Shown: positions 52,766-62,975 of the stretch, piece by piece
How positions within the stretch are numbered: the first letter of the stretch is position 1
Layout: each line of letters starts with the position of its first letter
Origin: Agromyces larvae
GTDB lineage: Bacteria > Actinomycetota > Actinomycetes > Actinomycetales > Microbacteriaceae
Length of the DNA stretch: 64,000 nucleotides
Assembly (NCBI RefSeq): GCF_022811705.1
Contig: NZ_CP094528.1
Span: forward strand, 1,860,001 to 1,924,000
Direction: 5' to 3'
The notes under the pieces: generated by a model
Database searches by the model: none
Told to the model about the DNA's origin: nothing
What the model saw: the letters and a program-made list of their open reading frames with translations, nothing else
Position numbers and translations under genes: made by a program

Positions 52766-55700
52766 TTGGACGACCTGTCCTCCACCGCGAAATTCATCGT
52801 CAAGTACCTCGTCGAGGGCGCTGAGGAGTTCGCGCGCACCGTCGACGACCTGCACAAGAAGACCGGTTCGGCGAGCAAGACCGCCGAGAAACTTTCCGAG
52901 CACCTTCACAACCTCAACGATGAACTCCAGAAGACCGCGAAGTCCGCCGGCCAGTCGGGTGACGCGACACGAGACGTCGGCAAGGAATGGACAGACCTCG
53001 ATAAGAGGGTCAAGCAGGCCACCGACGCCTACCGCGAGTTCCGCCGCGAAGTCGCGCTCGGGATCTCCGAGGACATGTCGCCGAGCCAGTGGCTCGCCGC
53101 GGGCAAGGGGACTCGGGGGCTTACTGCGGCCGACCTCGAGGCGTACCGCCAGGGCAACAAGGGCAGCCTTCTCGGGGACGAGAGCGCCGAAAAGCAGGCG
53201 GCCGCACAGCGACGCGCCGCCGCCGAGGCGGAGAACTGGGCGAAGGCGGAGCGCCAACTCAACATCGCCGTCCGGGACGGGATCGACGCCCGTCGCGCGC
53301 AGCGCGACGCGATCAACGCCCAGCGGCTCGCCGAGCAAAGGCTCAACGCCGAGCGCGCCAAGACCACCAACACGTTCCGCCCCGGAAGCTTCCTGGCGCA
53401 ATCCGACCTCTACGGCGGGGGGTCGGCCACCCGCGCCGCCGACACCACGTTCGCGCAGCAGATGGTCGCGCAGGAAGCCGCCTCCGTCCGCGCCCGAAAT
53501 GGGCTGGCGGAGTACGACGCGCAACTCAACCGCAATACGGTCTCGTACAAGGCGTCGACGTCGGCGCTCGCGCAGCAGCTCATCAAGCAGGAAGAGATGG
53601 CGAACTCGCTGCCTCGCCTGCGGTACGCGCTCTACGACGTCGCGACCACCGCCACGGTCGCTGCGGTCGCGCTCGGGGCGGTGGTCGGCGGGGCTGCGGT
53701 CGCGTCGGCATCGTTCGAGTCCTCGTTCACCGGCGTCGAGCGCACGGCGCGGCTGTCCGGCGCTTCGGTGGGGATCATTCGCGACGAACTCGCCCACCTC
53801 ACCCGAGAGATCCCGGCCGCGTTCGGTGACGTGTCGACCGTGGCAACCCTCGGCGCGCAGCTCGACATCGCCGCGAGCGACCTGGAGAACTTCTCCGGGC
53901 AGGTCATCCAGTTCTCCGCAACCGCGGGCACCACAAACGAGCAGACCGCGCAGGGCTTCGGCCGCATCGGCCAGCTTCTCGACGTGTCGGCCGACAAGTA
54001 CGCCAACCTCGGCTCGGCGATCCTGTACGCGGGCAACACGTCGGTCGCGACCGAGCAGGACGTGCTCGACTACTCGCAGCGACTCGCCATCGCGGGCAAC
54101 GAGGCGGGCCTGACCGCCGATCAGGTCATCGCCCTCTCATCCACGCTCGCCTCGCTCGGCATCGGCCTGGAGGCGTCGCAGGGTGCGACGCAGCGCATCT
54201 TCCAGGACATCCGCCGCGCCGTCGACGAGAATGGCGAAGCCCTCGCCAACTACGCCTCGGTCGCGGGCACCACGGCAGCCGAGTTCGCCGCAGCCTGGAG
54301 CGAGGAACCGCAGCAGGCGTTCTCCTCGCTCATCGAGGGGCTCTCCAAGGCGCAGTCGCTCACGCAGACCCTCGACGGCCTCGGGTTCGTCGAGACGCGC
54401 GAGGTGCGCCTGCTGACGGCGCTGGCGAACAACACCGAGTTCTACAACGAGCAGCTCTCCACCACCGCGCAGGCGTACCAGGACGGCACCTATCTCGCCG
54501 ACTCCTACGCCAAGGTCGTCGACGACCTCGCAAGCCGCTGGCAGATCCTCCTCAACGCGATCGCCGAGTTCGGTGCGGCCGCGGGCGATGCGCTGGCGCC
54601 GTTCCTCAAGGACGCGATCACCAACCTCGCGAACCTCATCAACTGGTTCACCGACCTGATCTCCACCCAGGCGGGCCAGTGGTTCGTCGGCATCACCCTG
54701 GCCGCCGGTGGAGCGGCTGCGGCACTGTTGGCCGTTGTTGCGGCGACGGCGCTTGCGGTCGGGTCGTATGCCGCCCTGCGCGGCGCGATCGTATCCCTCG
54801 GGTGGGCCGAAGCGACCAGCGGCTTCAAGGGCTTCGCATCCGCCGCCGTCGGGGCATCCACCGCAGTCGGCAGTACGGCCACCGCGCTGCGGGTCTTCCG
54901 GGTCGCGCTGGCGTCGACCGGTATCGGCCTCGCGGTCGTCGCGCTCGGTACCCTGGCAACCGCATTCTCACAAGCCAGCGCGTCGGCCTCCTCGGCGTTC
55001 AGCACCTACGTCGGTACCTCGGCTGGACTTTCGGATGCCCTCACCTCCGATGCGGCGGCACGGGCCGAGGCGTTCATGCAGGGCAACCTCGACATGCTCG
55101 GGTCGTTCGTGGAAGTCAGCCTCGCCGCCGACGACAACACCGACCACCTCGACGACAACCGCGCCGCGATCGAGAACACCGCGAAGGTGCTCGGGATCGT
55201 CCCCACCGCCTACGACGGGGTCAACGGCGCAATCGCGGACAACACGGCGTACCTCGGCGAGAACACGCTCGCCTGGCTCAAGAACCAGCTCATCCAGTCG
55301 GAAGCGTTCCAGGAACTCGTCGGCAATGCGGACTTCGTGGCCGCCTGGGAAGCCATCGGTGCCGACTTCGATCAGGTGGTGAAACTGCAGGCCGCCGGTG
55401 GCGAGGAAGCGGTCTGGGGATACTTCCTCCGCCTCTCGCAGGCAGCGGTCGACGGCGGCAACGCCACCATCGACCAGATCCGAGCGCTACAGCCCGCCCT
55501 TGCCAACGCGCTCGGCGGCCTCGCCGGCGGCGGCAGCGCGATCCCCGGCCTCGTCGCTTCCTCCGGCGGCAACAATGGGGCGCTCGGTAAACTGATCCTC
55601 GCCGGCGCAGGCGCGACCAACCAGATCCGCCTCCTCGGCCTCACCGGCCAGAAGGCGGGCAAGCAAGTCGCCGATGGGCTTGACGAGGGCACCGATAGCG

Positions 55701-56938
55701 CGACCGACTTCAATGAAGCCCTCGGCGGGGGCGGCGGCGGTGGCGGCACGGTCGAGCGCATCCGCACCCTCGTCGACTGGGCGAACGACCTTTCCAGCGT
55801 GATGAAGCGCGCCTTCGACATCCGCTTCGGCGGCCAGCAGGGCCTCGACACGATCGCGTCCGGATGGTCGAAGATCCAGAAGGCCACCGAGTCTTCGGCC
55901 AAGGCGATCCGCGACCTGCACAACGACATCGCCGACCTGACCGCCGACCGGAGCATGAAGGAGTTCTGGCTCACCGTCGCCGAAGGGTACGGCGACACGC
56001 TCCGCGCCGGGAAGCTCAGCGCAGAACTCGGTGAGCTCGACGCAAAACTGGCCGACGCGAACAGCAAGCTCGCCGACGAGCAGGCGAAGTCGTCGAAGAC
56101 TCTCGTGGGCAACTCGGATGCGGCGATCGAGAACCGGTCGGCGTTGCTCGGGCTCGTCGGCAACTACCAGGACTACCTCGCCGCGCTCGCCTCCTCGGGT
56201 GCGTCGCAGGCCGACGTGGAAGCGACCGCCCGCCAGCTCAAGGCCGAGTTCATCCAGCAGGCGACGCAGATGGGCTACAACCGCGACGAGGTCGACAAGT
56301 ATGCGGTCGCGTTCGACGGCATGACCCTCGCGATCCAGCGGGTGCCCCGCGACATCACCGTCGACGCGAACACCGACCCCGCCCTACAGGCTCTCGCCGA
56401 GTTCGAGGCGCGCGCCAGGCAGTCCGGTGCGGCCGCGGGCGGCGGGTTCAGTCGCGCATTCGAGGAAGCGGCGGGCGAGCCCGTCGTGCAGGTCAAGTAC
56501 CGCCTGCCTTCATACGCGGAACTCATGCGGATGCAGCAGACGATCCGCGATCAGACGGGCGACCAGAACTTCCGCATCGCGCTCGGCCCCGGAGGGCAGG
56601 GCGGCCAGGTGTTTGGGTACTCCTCGGGTGGCTACGTCGGCGACGGCGGGAAGTACGAGCCGAAGGGCATCGTCCACGGCGGCGAGTTCGTGTTCTCGAA
56701 GGCCGCGACCAAGGCGATCGGCGTGCGCAACCTCGCCTACGCGCACCAGATGGCGAAGTCCGGTCGGGCTCCGGTCGCGGCCGGTGGCGGGTCGTCGTTC
56801 GACCCGGCGATGCTGCTGCCGATCTACGACATGCTCGGGCAGGTCCGCGACGCCGTCGGCATTACGCTTCCCGGCGCGGCGGTGCAGTCCCTCGTCGGGG
56901 CGCAGAACGCCAGCACCAGCAGGAGGAGGGTTCGGTGA
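52766..56938 (+). CDS. phage tail tape measure protein
   Basis: 1390 residues. N-terminal coiled coil (10-280), then the TP901-type tape-measure core (about 310-480: GDVSTVATLGAQLDIAASDL, GRIGQLLDVSADKYANLGSAI, SSTLASLGIGLEASQGATQRI). Hydrophobic segments around 625-760 and a second coiled region near 1040-1120 follow; the C-terminus holds a GGYVGDGGKYEPKGIVHGGEFVFSK motif common in actinophage tape measures. Start TTG behind GGAGGAGG. Its length predicts a tail near 200 nm by the usual scaling. Stop overlaps the next GTG. Confidence 0.93.
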   Translation: MDDLSSTAKFIVKYLVEGAEEFARTVDDLHKKTGSASKTAEKLSEHLHNLNDELQKTAKSAGQSGDATRDVGKEWTDLDKRVKQATDAYREFRREVALGISEDMSPSQWLAAGKGTRGLTAADLEAYRQGNKGSLLGDESAEKQAAAQRRAAAEAENWAKAERQLNIAVRDGIDARRAQRDAINAQRLAEQRLNAERAKTTNTFRPGSFLAQSDLYGGGSATRAADTTFAQQMVAQEAASVRARNGLAEYDAQLNRNTVSYKASTSALAQQLIKQEEMANSLPRLRYALYDVATTATVAAVALGAVVGGAAVASASFESSFTGVERTARLSGASVGIIRDELAHLTREIPAAFGDVSTVATLGAQLDIAASDLENFSGQVIQFSATAGTTNEQTAQGFGRIGQLLDVSADKYANLGSAILYAGNTSVATEQDVLDYSQRLAIAGNEAGLTADQVIALSSTLASLGIGLEASQGATQRIFQDIRRAVDENGEALANYASVAGTTAAEFAAAWSEEPQQAFSSLIEGLSKAQSLTQTLDGLGFVETREVRLLTALANNTEFYNEQLSTTAQAYQDGTYLADSYAKVVDDLASRWQILLNAIAEFGAAAGDALAPFLKDAITNLANLINWFTDLISTQAGQWFVGITLAAGGAAAALLAVVAATALAVGSYAALRGAIVSLGWAEATSGFKGFASAAVGASTAVGSTATALRVFRVALASTGIGLAVVALGTLATAFSQASASASSAFSTYVGTSAGLSDALTSDAAARAEAFMQGNLDMLGSFVEVSLAADDNTDHLDDNRAAIENTAKVLGIVPTAYDGVNGAIADNTAYLGENTLAWLKNQLIQSEAFQELVGNADFVAAWEAIGADFDQVVKLQAAGGEEAVWGYFLRLSQAAVDGGNATIDQIRALQPALANALGGLAGGGSAIPGLVASSGGNNGALGKLILAGAGATNQIRLLGLTGQKAGKQVADGLDEGTDSATDFNEALGGGGGGGGTVERIRTLVDWANDLSSVMKRAFDIRFGGQQGLDTIASGWSKIQKATESSAKAIRDLHNDIADLTADRSMKEFWLTVAEGYGDTLRAGKLSAELGELDAKLADANSKLADEQAKSSKTLVGNSDAAIENRSALLGLVGNYQDYLAALASSGASQADVEATARQLKAEFIQQATQMGYNRDEVDKYAVAFDGMTLAIQRVPRDITVDANTDPALQALAEFEARARQSGAAAGGGFSRAFEEAAGEPVVQVKYRLPSYAELMRMQQTIRDQTGDQNFRIALGPGGQGGQVFGYSSGGYVGDGGKYEPKGIVHGGEFVFSKAATKAIGVRNLAYAHQMAKSGRAPVAAGGGSSFDPAMLLPIYDMLGQVRDAVGITLPGAAVQSLVGAQNASTSRRRVR

Positions 56939-57804
56939 GCGCACAGATCTGGTTCGGCACGCGCGAGCACATGCAGTACGTCCCGGCGTGGTCGCCAGGC
57001 GCCGTGTACGACCGGGCGGGCTCGATCGAGTCGGCCGACTACCTCAACGGCGGCGTCGGGGTGCGCCGCTCGCTCGGGTCGCACCGCACCTACGACCTCA
57101 CCTGGCCGAACCAGCGGCGCGCCGACCTGCGGAAGATCACCGACTACGCTGACGGGCTCTTCGGCGACGGGCTCCTCTACTGGTCGGACCCGGCGTGGAT
57201 GGACACGAACGCGCTGCCTGCGCGGTGGGCGACGCCGTGGGTGACGACCAAGGGCGTGCCGCCGCTGCTGCTCGACGCACGCCCGGTGCGGATCACGAAC
57301 CCCGACCCCGGCCACGGATACCCGACCTTCGGCGCCCGCTACACCAAGCGCGCCGCGTCCGTGAGCGACAGCATCTTCATCCCGATCCCGCCCGGTCGTG
57401 AGGCGTGGATCGGAGTGCATGGCGAAGAGAACGCGGCCGACGTGGTCGGCGTGCGCCGCCACCAGCGCACCGTCCCCACCGGGTCTGTGGTCAAGCCTGC
57501 CGTGCTCGGCGTGAACACTCCGGAGCGAGTGAACACGGTCATCGAGGGCGGCGAGCAGGCGTGGGTCGAGATCTTCTTCGATCTCGACGTGCTCGACGTG
57601 GGCGACTCGTTCGACCTGTACGGGCTCGTCGTGCAGGTGCTCCCCTCGCTTGCGACCCCTGGCGGCGGCGACTTCATCAGCGGGCAGGGGCACTCCGGTT
57701 GCGAGTGGACGAAGCTGCCCGGCGAGACGGTGATGATGATCCACCGCATGGGTGAGGCGGTCTTCACCTCGGCCACCCTCGCCGAGACCGGGGCTTGGCT
57801 GTGA
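56935..57804 (+). CDS. distal tail (Dit-like) minor tail protein
   Basis: 289 residues, beta-rich: QIWFGTREHMQYVPAWSPG at the N-terminus and RTYDLTWPNQRRADLRKITDYADG, a pattern of the first minor tail protein after the tape measure in actinobacterial siphophages. A galectin-like domain may lie at about 130-250. GTG start overlaps the tape-measure stop by four bases, and its own stop overlaps the hub start the same way. Confidence 0.75.
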   Translation: MSAQIWFGTREHMQYVPAWSPGAVYDRAGSIESADYLNGGVGVRRSLGSHRTYDLTWPNQRRADLRKITDYADGLFGDGLLYWSDPAWMDTNALPARWATPWVTTKGVPPLLLDARPVRITNPDPGHGYPTFGARYTKRAASVSDSIFIPIPPGREAWIGVHGEENAADVVGVRRHQRTVPTGSVVKPAVLGVNTPERVNTVIEGGEQAWVEIFFDLDVLDVGDSFDLYGLVVQVLPSLATPGGGDFISGQGHSGCEWTKLPGETVMMIHRMGEAVFTSATLAETGAWL

Positions 57805-59417
57805 GCGCCGACCTGCTCCTGAACGGCACCCCGGAATGGTCGAGCGCGAACTACTCGGTCATCGAGGACGCCTCCCCCCTCAGCGCAGCCGACACGCAGG
57901 GCGGCGTCGGCTCGTTCAGCGCGACCGTCCCGCTACGGGGCAATACGCGCCGCCTCTGGAACAAGACCGTCGAGATGTCCGACCCCGAGCGGGGCAAGAC
58001 CACCGGGCGGATCACGGAGATCACCGGCAGCAGCAACGGCGCAGCGACCATCACCGCCGACTCCCGGCTCATCGCGCTGGACGTGGAACGCGCGATCGCC
58101 GCGTTCACGGGGGATCTCGGCGACTACCTCCGCGGTGTGCTCGGCGCGTGCGGCATCGAGGAGGGGGTGTGGGTCGACGAGCAGATCGCCGAACGCGCCG
58201 TCGTGATGCCCGGCTGGGAGGGCAACGTCTGGGACGTGCTCAAGGAGATCTGCCACACCCAGCAGATCGAAGTCGCGCTCGTCTCGAACAACGTCGTCGT
58301 CCGGTTCCCACGGGAGCGGGTCGCGCAGATGCACCGCACGTCGCAGCAGTCGTGGACGATCGCCACCGGGGAACTCGCGCAGTCGGTCGTCGCGTACTGG
58401 GACGAGAAGGAGTGGGTCGAGCGGGGCCTGATCTACCCGGCGGGCGGGTGGAACACGGACGTGGACGTCATCCAGGTCGGCGCCGGGGAGACCCTCGAAG
58501 TGGAACTCGACCTCGAGCCCACCGGGGAAGACGGCACCGGCGCCGGGTTCAGCGCGGTCGACGTGGAGCAGCCGACCTGCGTGAGCGAGGTGTGGCTGGA
58601 TAACGTCACCGAGTCCTGCTACACGATCTCCGGCGGCGACAACCTCATCATCCCGCCCCAGCAGTGGTACGACGGCGGCGGCTCCGTCACCGTCGAGCCG
58701 ATCGAAGGCGGCACCCGGCTCCTGCTTCGTGTCACCGCGCCCGCCGAGGAGAAGTACGCCCCGTACAGCCTGTCGATGCCCGCGGACAGCGACGACTACT
58801 CCAGCCTGCGGCTCCTCGGCTCCGGGGTGCGGTACATCCGGCATCGGGTGGAGCTCGCGGTGCCCGGCGTCGACGGGGATCAGGCGTCGAAGGAGGTCGG
58901 GGTGGAGATCCCCGGCCGCTTCCTCGACTCCTACGCCGACGCCTGGCATGCCGCGCAGCGGGCGGTGGCCGCGTTCTGCATGCCGGATGCGTCCATCGGG
59001 TTCCAGTCCCGCGGCATCCACCGCATCGGCGACATCGGCTCCTACCGGTACCCCACCGACGCGGACTTCGAGGCCGACTACGCCGGGCTCAGCACCGACG
59101 ACTGGGATGAACAGTACGAGGGCTGGACGGTCGACCAGTGGGACGAGATGTGGGCCGCCAAGACCCGCGAGGACTTCACCAACCAGGCGTTCGGCAACAT
59201 CGCCGGCGCGCGCATGCAGATCGACGGGACGTGGTACCGGATCACGTCGGCCACGACCACGGCCGCCACGACCGGCGGCACCGCTGTGGCCGACACCATC
59301 GACGCCGACTTCGAGCAGGCGTGGGCGGGCGCAACGGTGGAGGACTGGGACGCGGTGTGGGCGGGCCGCCCGGTCGAGGACTGGGAGGCCGCACCGCTTG
59401 AAGGAGCGCCGGCGTAG
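57801..59417 (+). CDS. tail hub / minor tail protein (Gp37-like)
   Basis: 538 residues. N-terminal hub-like domain with GGVGSFSATVPLRGNTRRLWNK, a segment NVWDVLKEICHTQQIEVALVSNNVVVRFP (residues 141-169) seen in ReqiPepy6 Gp37-like siphophage proteins, and repeats near the end (TDDWDEQYEGWTVDQWDEMW, VEDWDAVWAGRPVEDWEA). It likely forms the tail-tip platform. GTG 57801 overlaps the upstream stop as GTGA; TTG 57795 is less likely. Repeat element E follows at once. Confidence 0.75.
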   Translation: MSADLLLNGTPEWSSANYSVIEDASPLSAADTQGGVGSFSATVPLRGNTRRLWNKTVEMSDPERGKTTGRITEITGSSNGAATITADSRLIALDVERAIAAFTGDLGDYLRGVLGACGIEEGVWVDEQIAERAVVMPGWEGNVWDVLKEICHTQQIEVALVSNNVVVRFPRERVAQMHRTSQQSWTIATGELAQSVVAYWDEKEWVERGLIYPAGGWNTDVDVIQVGAGETLEVELDLEPTGEDGTGAGFSAVDVEQPTCVSEVWLDNVTESCYTISGGDNLIIPPQQWYDGGGSVTVEPIEGGTRLLLRVTAPAEEKYAPYSLSMPADSDDYSSLRLLGSGVRYIRHRVELAVPGVDGDQASKEVGVEIPGRFLDSYADAWHAAQRAVAAFCMPDASIGFQSRGIHRIGDIGSYRYPTDADFEADYAGLSTDDWDEQYEGWTVDQWDEMWAAKTREDFTNQAFGNIAGARMQIDGTWYRITSATTTAATTGGTAVADTIDADFEQAWAGATVEDWDAVWAGRPVEDWEAAPLEGAPA

Positions 59418-59418
59418 C

Positions 59419-59439
59419 GTCCGCTGTACGCTCCGCGCC
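59419..59439 (+). promoter_or_regulatory. repeated late promoter-like element, copy E
   Basis: GTCCG-CTG-TACGCT-CCGCGCC, identical to copy B; one base later the GTG start of the FN3 fibre gene, eight bases after TACGCT. Confidence 0.7.
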
Positions 59440-59440
59440 C

Positions 59441-60781
59441 GTGAGCAACCTCCCTCCCCTCGTCGCAGACCCCGCACTCGCGCGGTACCTGCGGGCGCTG
59501 GAGAAGCAGGTGCAGGGCGGCGAGAAGCGCACCCGCCGCGTCGAGTCCGCGGTGAAGATCGCCTCCTCCAAGGCGGCGTCGACCGCCGTGCAGGCCACCA
59601 CCCTGCGACAGGAGCAGGTCGCCGTCCGCGAGGAGATCGCCACCGACAAGGCCGCACCCGACGCACCCGCGATGCCGACCGCGACGGTCGAACCGTACTG
59701 GACGTCGGCGGGTGAACCGCGGGCGCGCCTGCTCGTCGACTGGGAACTGGTCGACGGGGTTGCCGAGTACGAGGTGTGGCACCAGCCGCCCGGCGGCGAA
59801 CTCCGCAGCTACGCTCGCGCCCACATCGTCTACGACCCCGAGACGGGTGAGCCGGTCAGCCCGATCGCCACCGTGCAGGACATCAACACCGAAGGCACCC
59901 ACCTCGTCGGCGTCCGCGCCCGCAACACGGTCGGCGCATGGAGCGACCTCAGCGACCTCGCGTTCGTCGAGGTCACCCTGCTCGAACTCCCGGAGCTCGA
60001 CGCCCCGCTCGCCCCCGCGCTGCTCTCGGAACTCGGCGTCGTCAACGTCCGGCCCGGCACCGAGGAACCCGTCCCCGCCGAAGGGTTCCGTCACTACCGC
60101 GCCGAATGGTCTGACGCCGAGGACGGGGACTACTACCCGTTCGGCGCACCCATCCCGGTCAACGGCAGTGCGACCCTGTCCGGCCTGCTCATCGGGTCGA
60201 CCGTGTGGGTGCGGCTGCGCGCGATCGACCGCCTCGGCCGCTCCTCCGAACCGTCCCCCGCGGCGAGCATCGAAGTGCGCGGTGTGGCACTGGTCACCCT
60301 CGACCCGGAACTCGCCGAGACCATCATCCAGGCGGGCACCGTCCAGGCTGGCAGCATCACCGCGAACGAGATCGCCGCCGGTACCATCACCGGCAACGAG
60401 ATCGCCGCAGGCGCGATCACCGTCAGCCACCTCGAAGCCGGGGTGGGCGGCCTGCTCGACCTCTCCGCGAACGAGTTCGTCATCAACGCGACCGGCCGCG
60501 CCGACGAAGCCCTCGCCGCCGCGGGCACCGCGGCCGGTGAGGTGTCGGAGATCCGCACCTACTTCCGGTTCGACGAAGACGGGCTCGAGATCTCGGCGCC
60601 GAACTCCCCGTTCTCCACCGCCATCGACAACGAGCGCCTCGAGTTCCGCGAGAACGGCATCGCGGCCGCGTGGCTGTCCGCGGGCCAGTTCGTCGCGAAG
60701 TCGTTCATCGGCGAGACCGTCGAGATGGGCAACCACCAGTTCGAGAAGTACGGCACCGGAACGGTGGTGAGGGCGCTCTAA
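59441..60781 (+). CDS. fibronectin type III tail fibre protein
   Basis: 446 residues. N-terminal coiled coil (ALARYLRALEKQVQ to residue 65), two FN3-like domains (about 78-175 and 185-285; EPRARLLVDWELVDGVAEYEVW, VGVRARNTVGAWSD, VWVRLRAIDRLGRSSEPSPAAS), then a short repeat NEIAAGTITG/NEIAAGAIT and a C-terminal trimer-like domain. Probably a central tail-tip fibre contacting the cell surface. Starts one base after element E. Its TAA overlaps the next ATG. Confidence 0.8.
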   Translation: MSNLPPLVADPALARYLRALEKQVQGGEKRTRRVESAVKIASSKAASTAVQATTLRQEQVAVREEIATDKAAPDAPAMPTATVEPYWTSAGEPRARLLVDWELVDGVAEYEVWHQPPGGELRSYARAHIVYDPETGEPVSPIATVQDINTEGTHLVGVRARNTVGAWSDLSDLAFVEVTLLELPELDAPLAPALLSELGVVNVRPGTEEPVPAEGFRHYRAEWSDAEDGDYYPFGAPIPVNGSATLSGLLIGSTVWVRLRAIDRLGRSSEPSPAASIEVRGVALVTLDPELAETIIQAGTVQAGSITANEIAAGTITGNEIAAGAITVSHLEAGVGGLLDLSANEFVINATGRADEALAAAGTAAGEVSEIRTYFRFDEDGLEISAPNSPFSTAIDNERLEFRENGIAAAWLSAGQFVAKSFIGETVEMGNHQFEKYGTGTVVRAL

Positions 60782-62709
60782 TGGCGAACTACGACGCCGG
60801 AATGAACTACAGCTACACGTTCCGGCTGAACGCATGGCAGGCTTCGCAGGATGTCGGCGGGAACACGTCGGCGGTGTCGTGGAACCTCGAAATCCACAAA
60901 CCCAACAACGGCACGTCCGGCCGATACGCCGACGGCCCGCACTACTGGTCGGTCAACATCAACGGGGCCGTCTACTCCGGCTCCATCCCCAGCTACGACT
61001 TCCGCGCGTACACCGTCCTCACACTGGCAGCCGGCACGACCACGGTCGGACACAACGCCGACGGCACGAAAACGATCGCCGTCTCGGCGGGCTTCGACGA
61101 CAACAACTCCTGGGGAGAACTCGGCGACCGCTCCGTCAGCGGCAACCTCGGCCTGACGACGATCCCCCGCGCCACCACCCCGACCTTCACCTCCCCGATG
61201 GAGGCAGGCACCGCCTACACCATCAACCTCCCTCGTGCATCGACCGCGTTCACCCACACGGTGCAGTACGCGTTCGGCTCGTCGGGCTGGGTGAACATCG
61301 CCACCGGGGCGACCACATCCGCGTCGTGGACGCCGCCGCTGTCGCTGCTCACCCAGATCCCGAACGCGACCAGCGGCGTCGGCACGATCCGGGTCATCAC
61401 CTACAACGGCGGCACGAACATCGGCACCAGGGACGTAGGGTTCACCCTGTCCGCGCCCGCCTCCGTCGTGCCGACCTTCTCGGCGGTCGCACACTCCGAA
61501 GCGACCGCCGGGCTCGCGGCCAACGTCGGCGCCTACGTGCAGGGGCTCACCAAACTCTCCCTCGCCATCTCCGGCGCGGCGGGCGCCTACGGCTCCACGA
61601 TCACCGGCTACAAGATCACCGTCGCCGGGCAGACCATAAACGCCGTCTCCGGCACCACCGCGCCGATCGCCCTGTCCGGCACGGTGCCCGTGGTCGCCAC
61701 CATCACCGACTCCCGCGGCCGCACCGCATCCAAGACGGTCGACCTCACCGTACTGCCCTACGCGGCCCCGGCGATCAACGCAGTCAGCGTGCAACGCGCC
61801 GGCTCGGACGGCACCCCCGCCGAGGAAGGCACCTACATCCGGGTGAACCTCGACGCCGCCGTGCAGTCCCTCACGGTCGCCTCGACGGAGAAGAACGCCC
61901 TCGCCTACCGGATCTCCACCCGCGACCGCGGCACGTTCACCTGGACGGTCATCGACACCTGGACGCCCGGCGGGGTCACGTTCAGCGGCAGCCGAACCGT
62001 CGGCACCTACTCCATCGAGGAAGCCCACGACGTGCTCGTCGAGGTGCTCGACGACTTCCTCGTGTCATCGGCCATCCTCACCGTCCCGACCGCCGCGATC
62101 TTCATGCACCTCGACTCCACCGAGGGCGTCGGGATCGGCAAGTTCCGCGAGCAGGGCTCGCTCGACGTCGCCGGGCAGATCTACCAGAACGACGGCCGAG
62201 CGGTCGTCGACGTCAACCTGCTCACCGCGACGTTCGCAGCCTTCCTTCCCGCGGGCACCGTCCAGATGTCCGCGGTCACCGCCGCCACACCCCCGGCGGG
62301 CTGGCTGTTCTGCCGCGGTCAGGCCGTCGGCCGCGAACAGTACCCGACTCTGTTCGCCGCGATCGGCACCACCTACGGCGCCGGTGACGGGTCGACCACG
62401 TTCAACCTGCCGAACCTCAACGGCCGCGCCCCAGTGGGCTACGACTCCGCCCAGACGGAGTTCAACGCGGTCGGCAAGACCGGCGGCGCGAAGACCCACA
62501 CCCTGACCACGGCCGAGATGCCGAGCCACACGCACACCTTCCAGAGCGACACCCAGGCGGACGCCGCTGGCTTCGGCGGCATCGCATCCACGAAGCGCCC
62601 GGCGGAGGTGGGCTATACGCAGTACCACCCCACATCGAGTGTCGGCGGCGGCGGCGCGCACAACAACCTCCAGCCGTACATCGCCCTCAACTTCATCATC
62701 AAGATCTAG
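60781..62709 (+). CDS. tail fibre/adhesin with C-terminal phage tail collar domain
   Basis: 642 residues. Residues 1-130 resemble the N-domain of DUF859 siphophage tail proteins (YSYTFRLNAWQASQDVGGN). Several Ig/FN3-like blades follow to about 480. The C-terminal 150 residues are a tail-collar domain: AATPPAGWLFCRGQAVGREQ, STTFNLPNLNGRAPVGYDS, KTHTLTTAEMPSHTHTF, GGGGAHNNLQPYIALNFIIK. The collar closely matches that of the protein at 63014. Likely receptor-binding. ATG overlaps the upstream stop by one base. Confidence 0.82.
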   Translation: MANYDAGMNYSYTFRLNAWQASQDVGGNTSAVSWNLEIHKPNNGTSGRYADGPHYWSVNINGAVYSGSIPSYDFRAYTVLTLAAGTTTVGHNADGTKTIAVSAGFDDNNSWGELGDRSVSGNLGLTTIPRATTPTFTSPMEAGTAYTINLPRASTAFTHTVQYAFGSSGWVNIATGATTSASWTPPLSLLTQIPNATSGVGTIRVITYNGGTNIGTRDVGFTLSAPASVVPTFSAVAHSEATAGLAANVGAYVQGLTKLSLAISGAAGAYGSTITGYKITVAGQTINAVSGTTAPIALSGTVPVVATITDSRGRTASKTVDLTVLPYAAPAINAVSVQRAGSDGTPAEEGTYIRVNLDAAVQSLTVASTEKNALAYRISTRDRGTFTWTVIDTWTPGGVTFSGSRTVGTYSIEEAHDVLVEVLDDFLVSSAILTVPTAAIFMHLDSTEGVGIGKFREQGSLDVAGQIYQNDGRAVVDVNLLTATFAAFLPAGTVQMSAVTAATPPAGWLFCRGQAVGREQYPTLFAAIGTTYGAGDGSTTFNLPNLNGRAPVGYDSAQTEFNAVGKTGGAKTHTLTTAEMPSHTHTFQSDTQADAAGFGGIASTKRPAEVGYTQYHPTSSVGGGGAHNNLQPYIALNFIIKI

Positions 62710-62720
62710 GAGCCCTACAC

Positions 62721-62969
62721 GTGATCGAACAGACCGAGACCACCGTCGAGATCCACACCGTCTCGTACTCGATGACCACCCCGAGCGGGTCGTCCCTGGC
62801 CGCATCCCTCACCGACGGGATGGTCGCCGTCCGCTACGAAGGCCCCGAAGGGTACTCGACGACCACGCTCCCCCTCGACGCGATCCCGTCGGCCATCGCA
62901 CTGCTCGGGTCGCTGCTCGCGTCCGCCGCGCCCGCGCCCGTCGAGCCGGAGCCGGATGACGCGCAATAG
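62721..62969 (+). CDS. small phage protein between the two collar adhesins
   Basis: 82 residues: a beta-rich N-terminus (TTVEIHTVSYSMTTPSG, then GMVAVRYEGPEGYSTTTLP), one hydrophobic helix (IPSAIALLGSLLASAAPAP) and an acidic tail. GTG start after GGAGCC. No family recognised; it could be an accessory to the fibre proteins. Confidence 0.6.
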   Translation: MIEQTETTVEIHTVSYSMTTPSGSSLAASLTDGMVAVRYEGPEGYSTTTLPLDAIPSAIALLGSLLASAAPAPVEPEPDDAQ

Positions 62970-62975
62970 CTAGAT

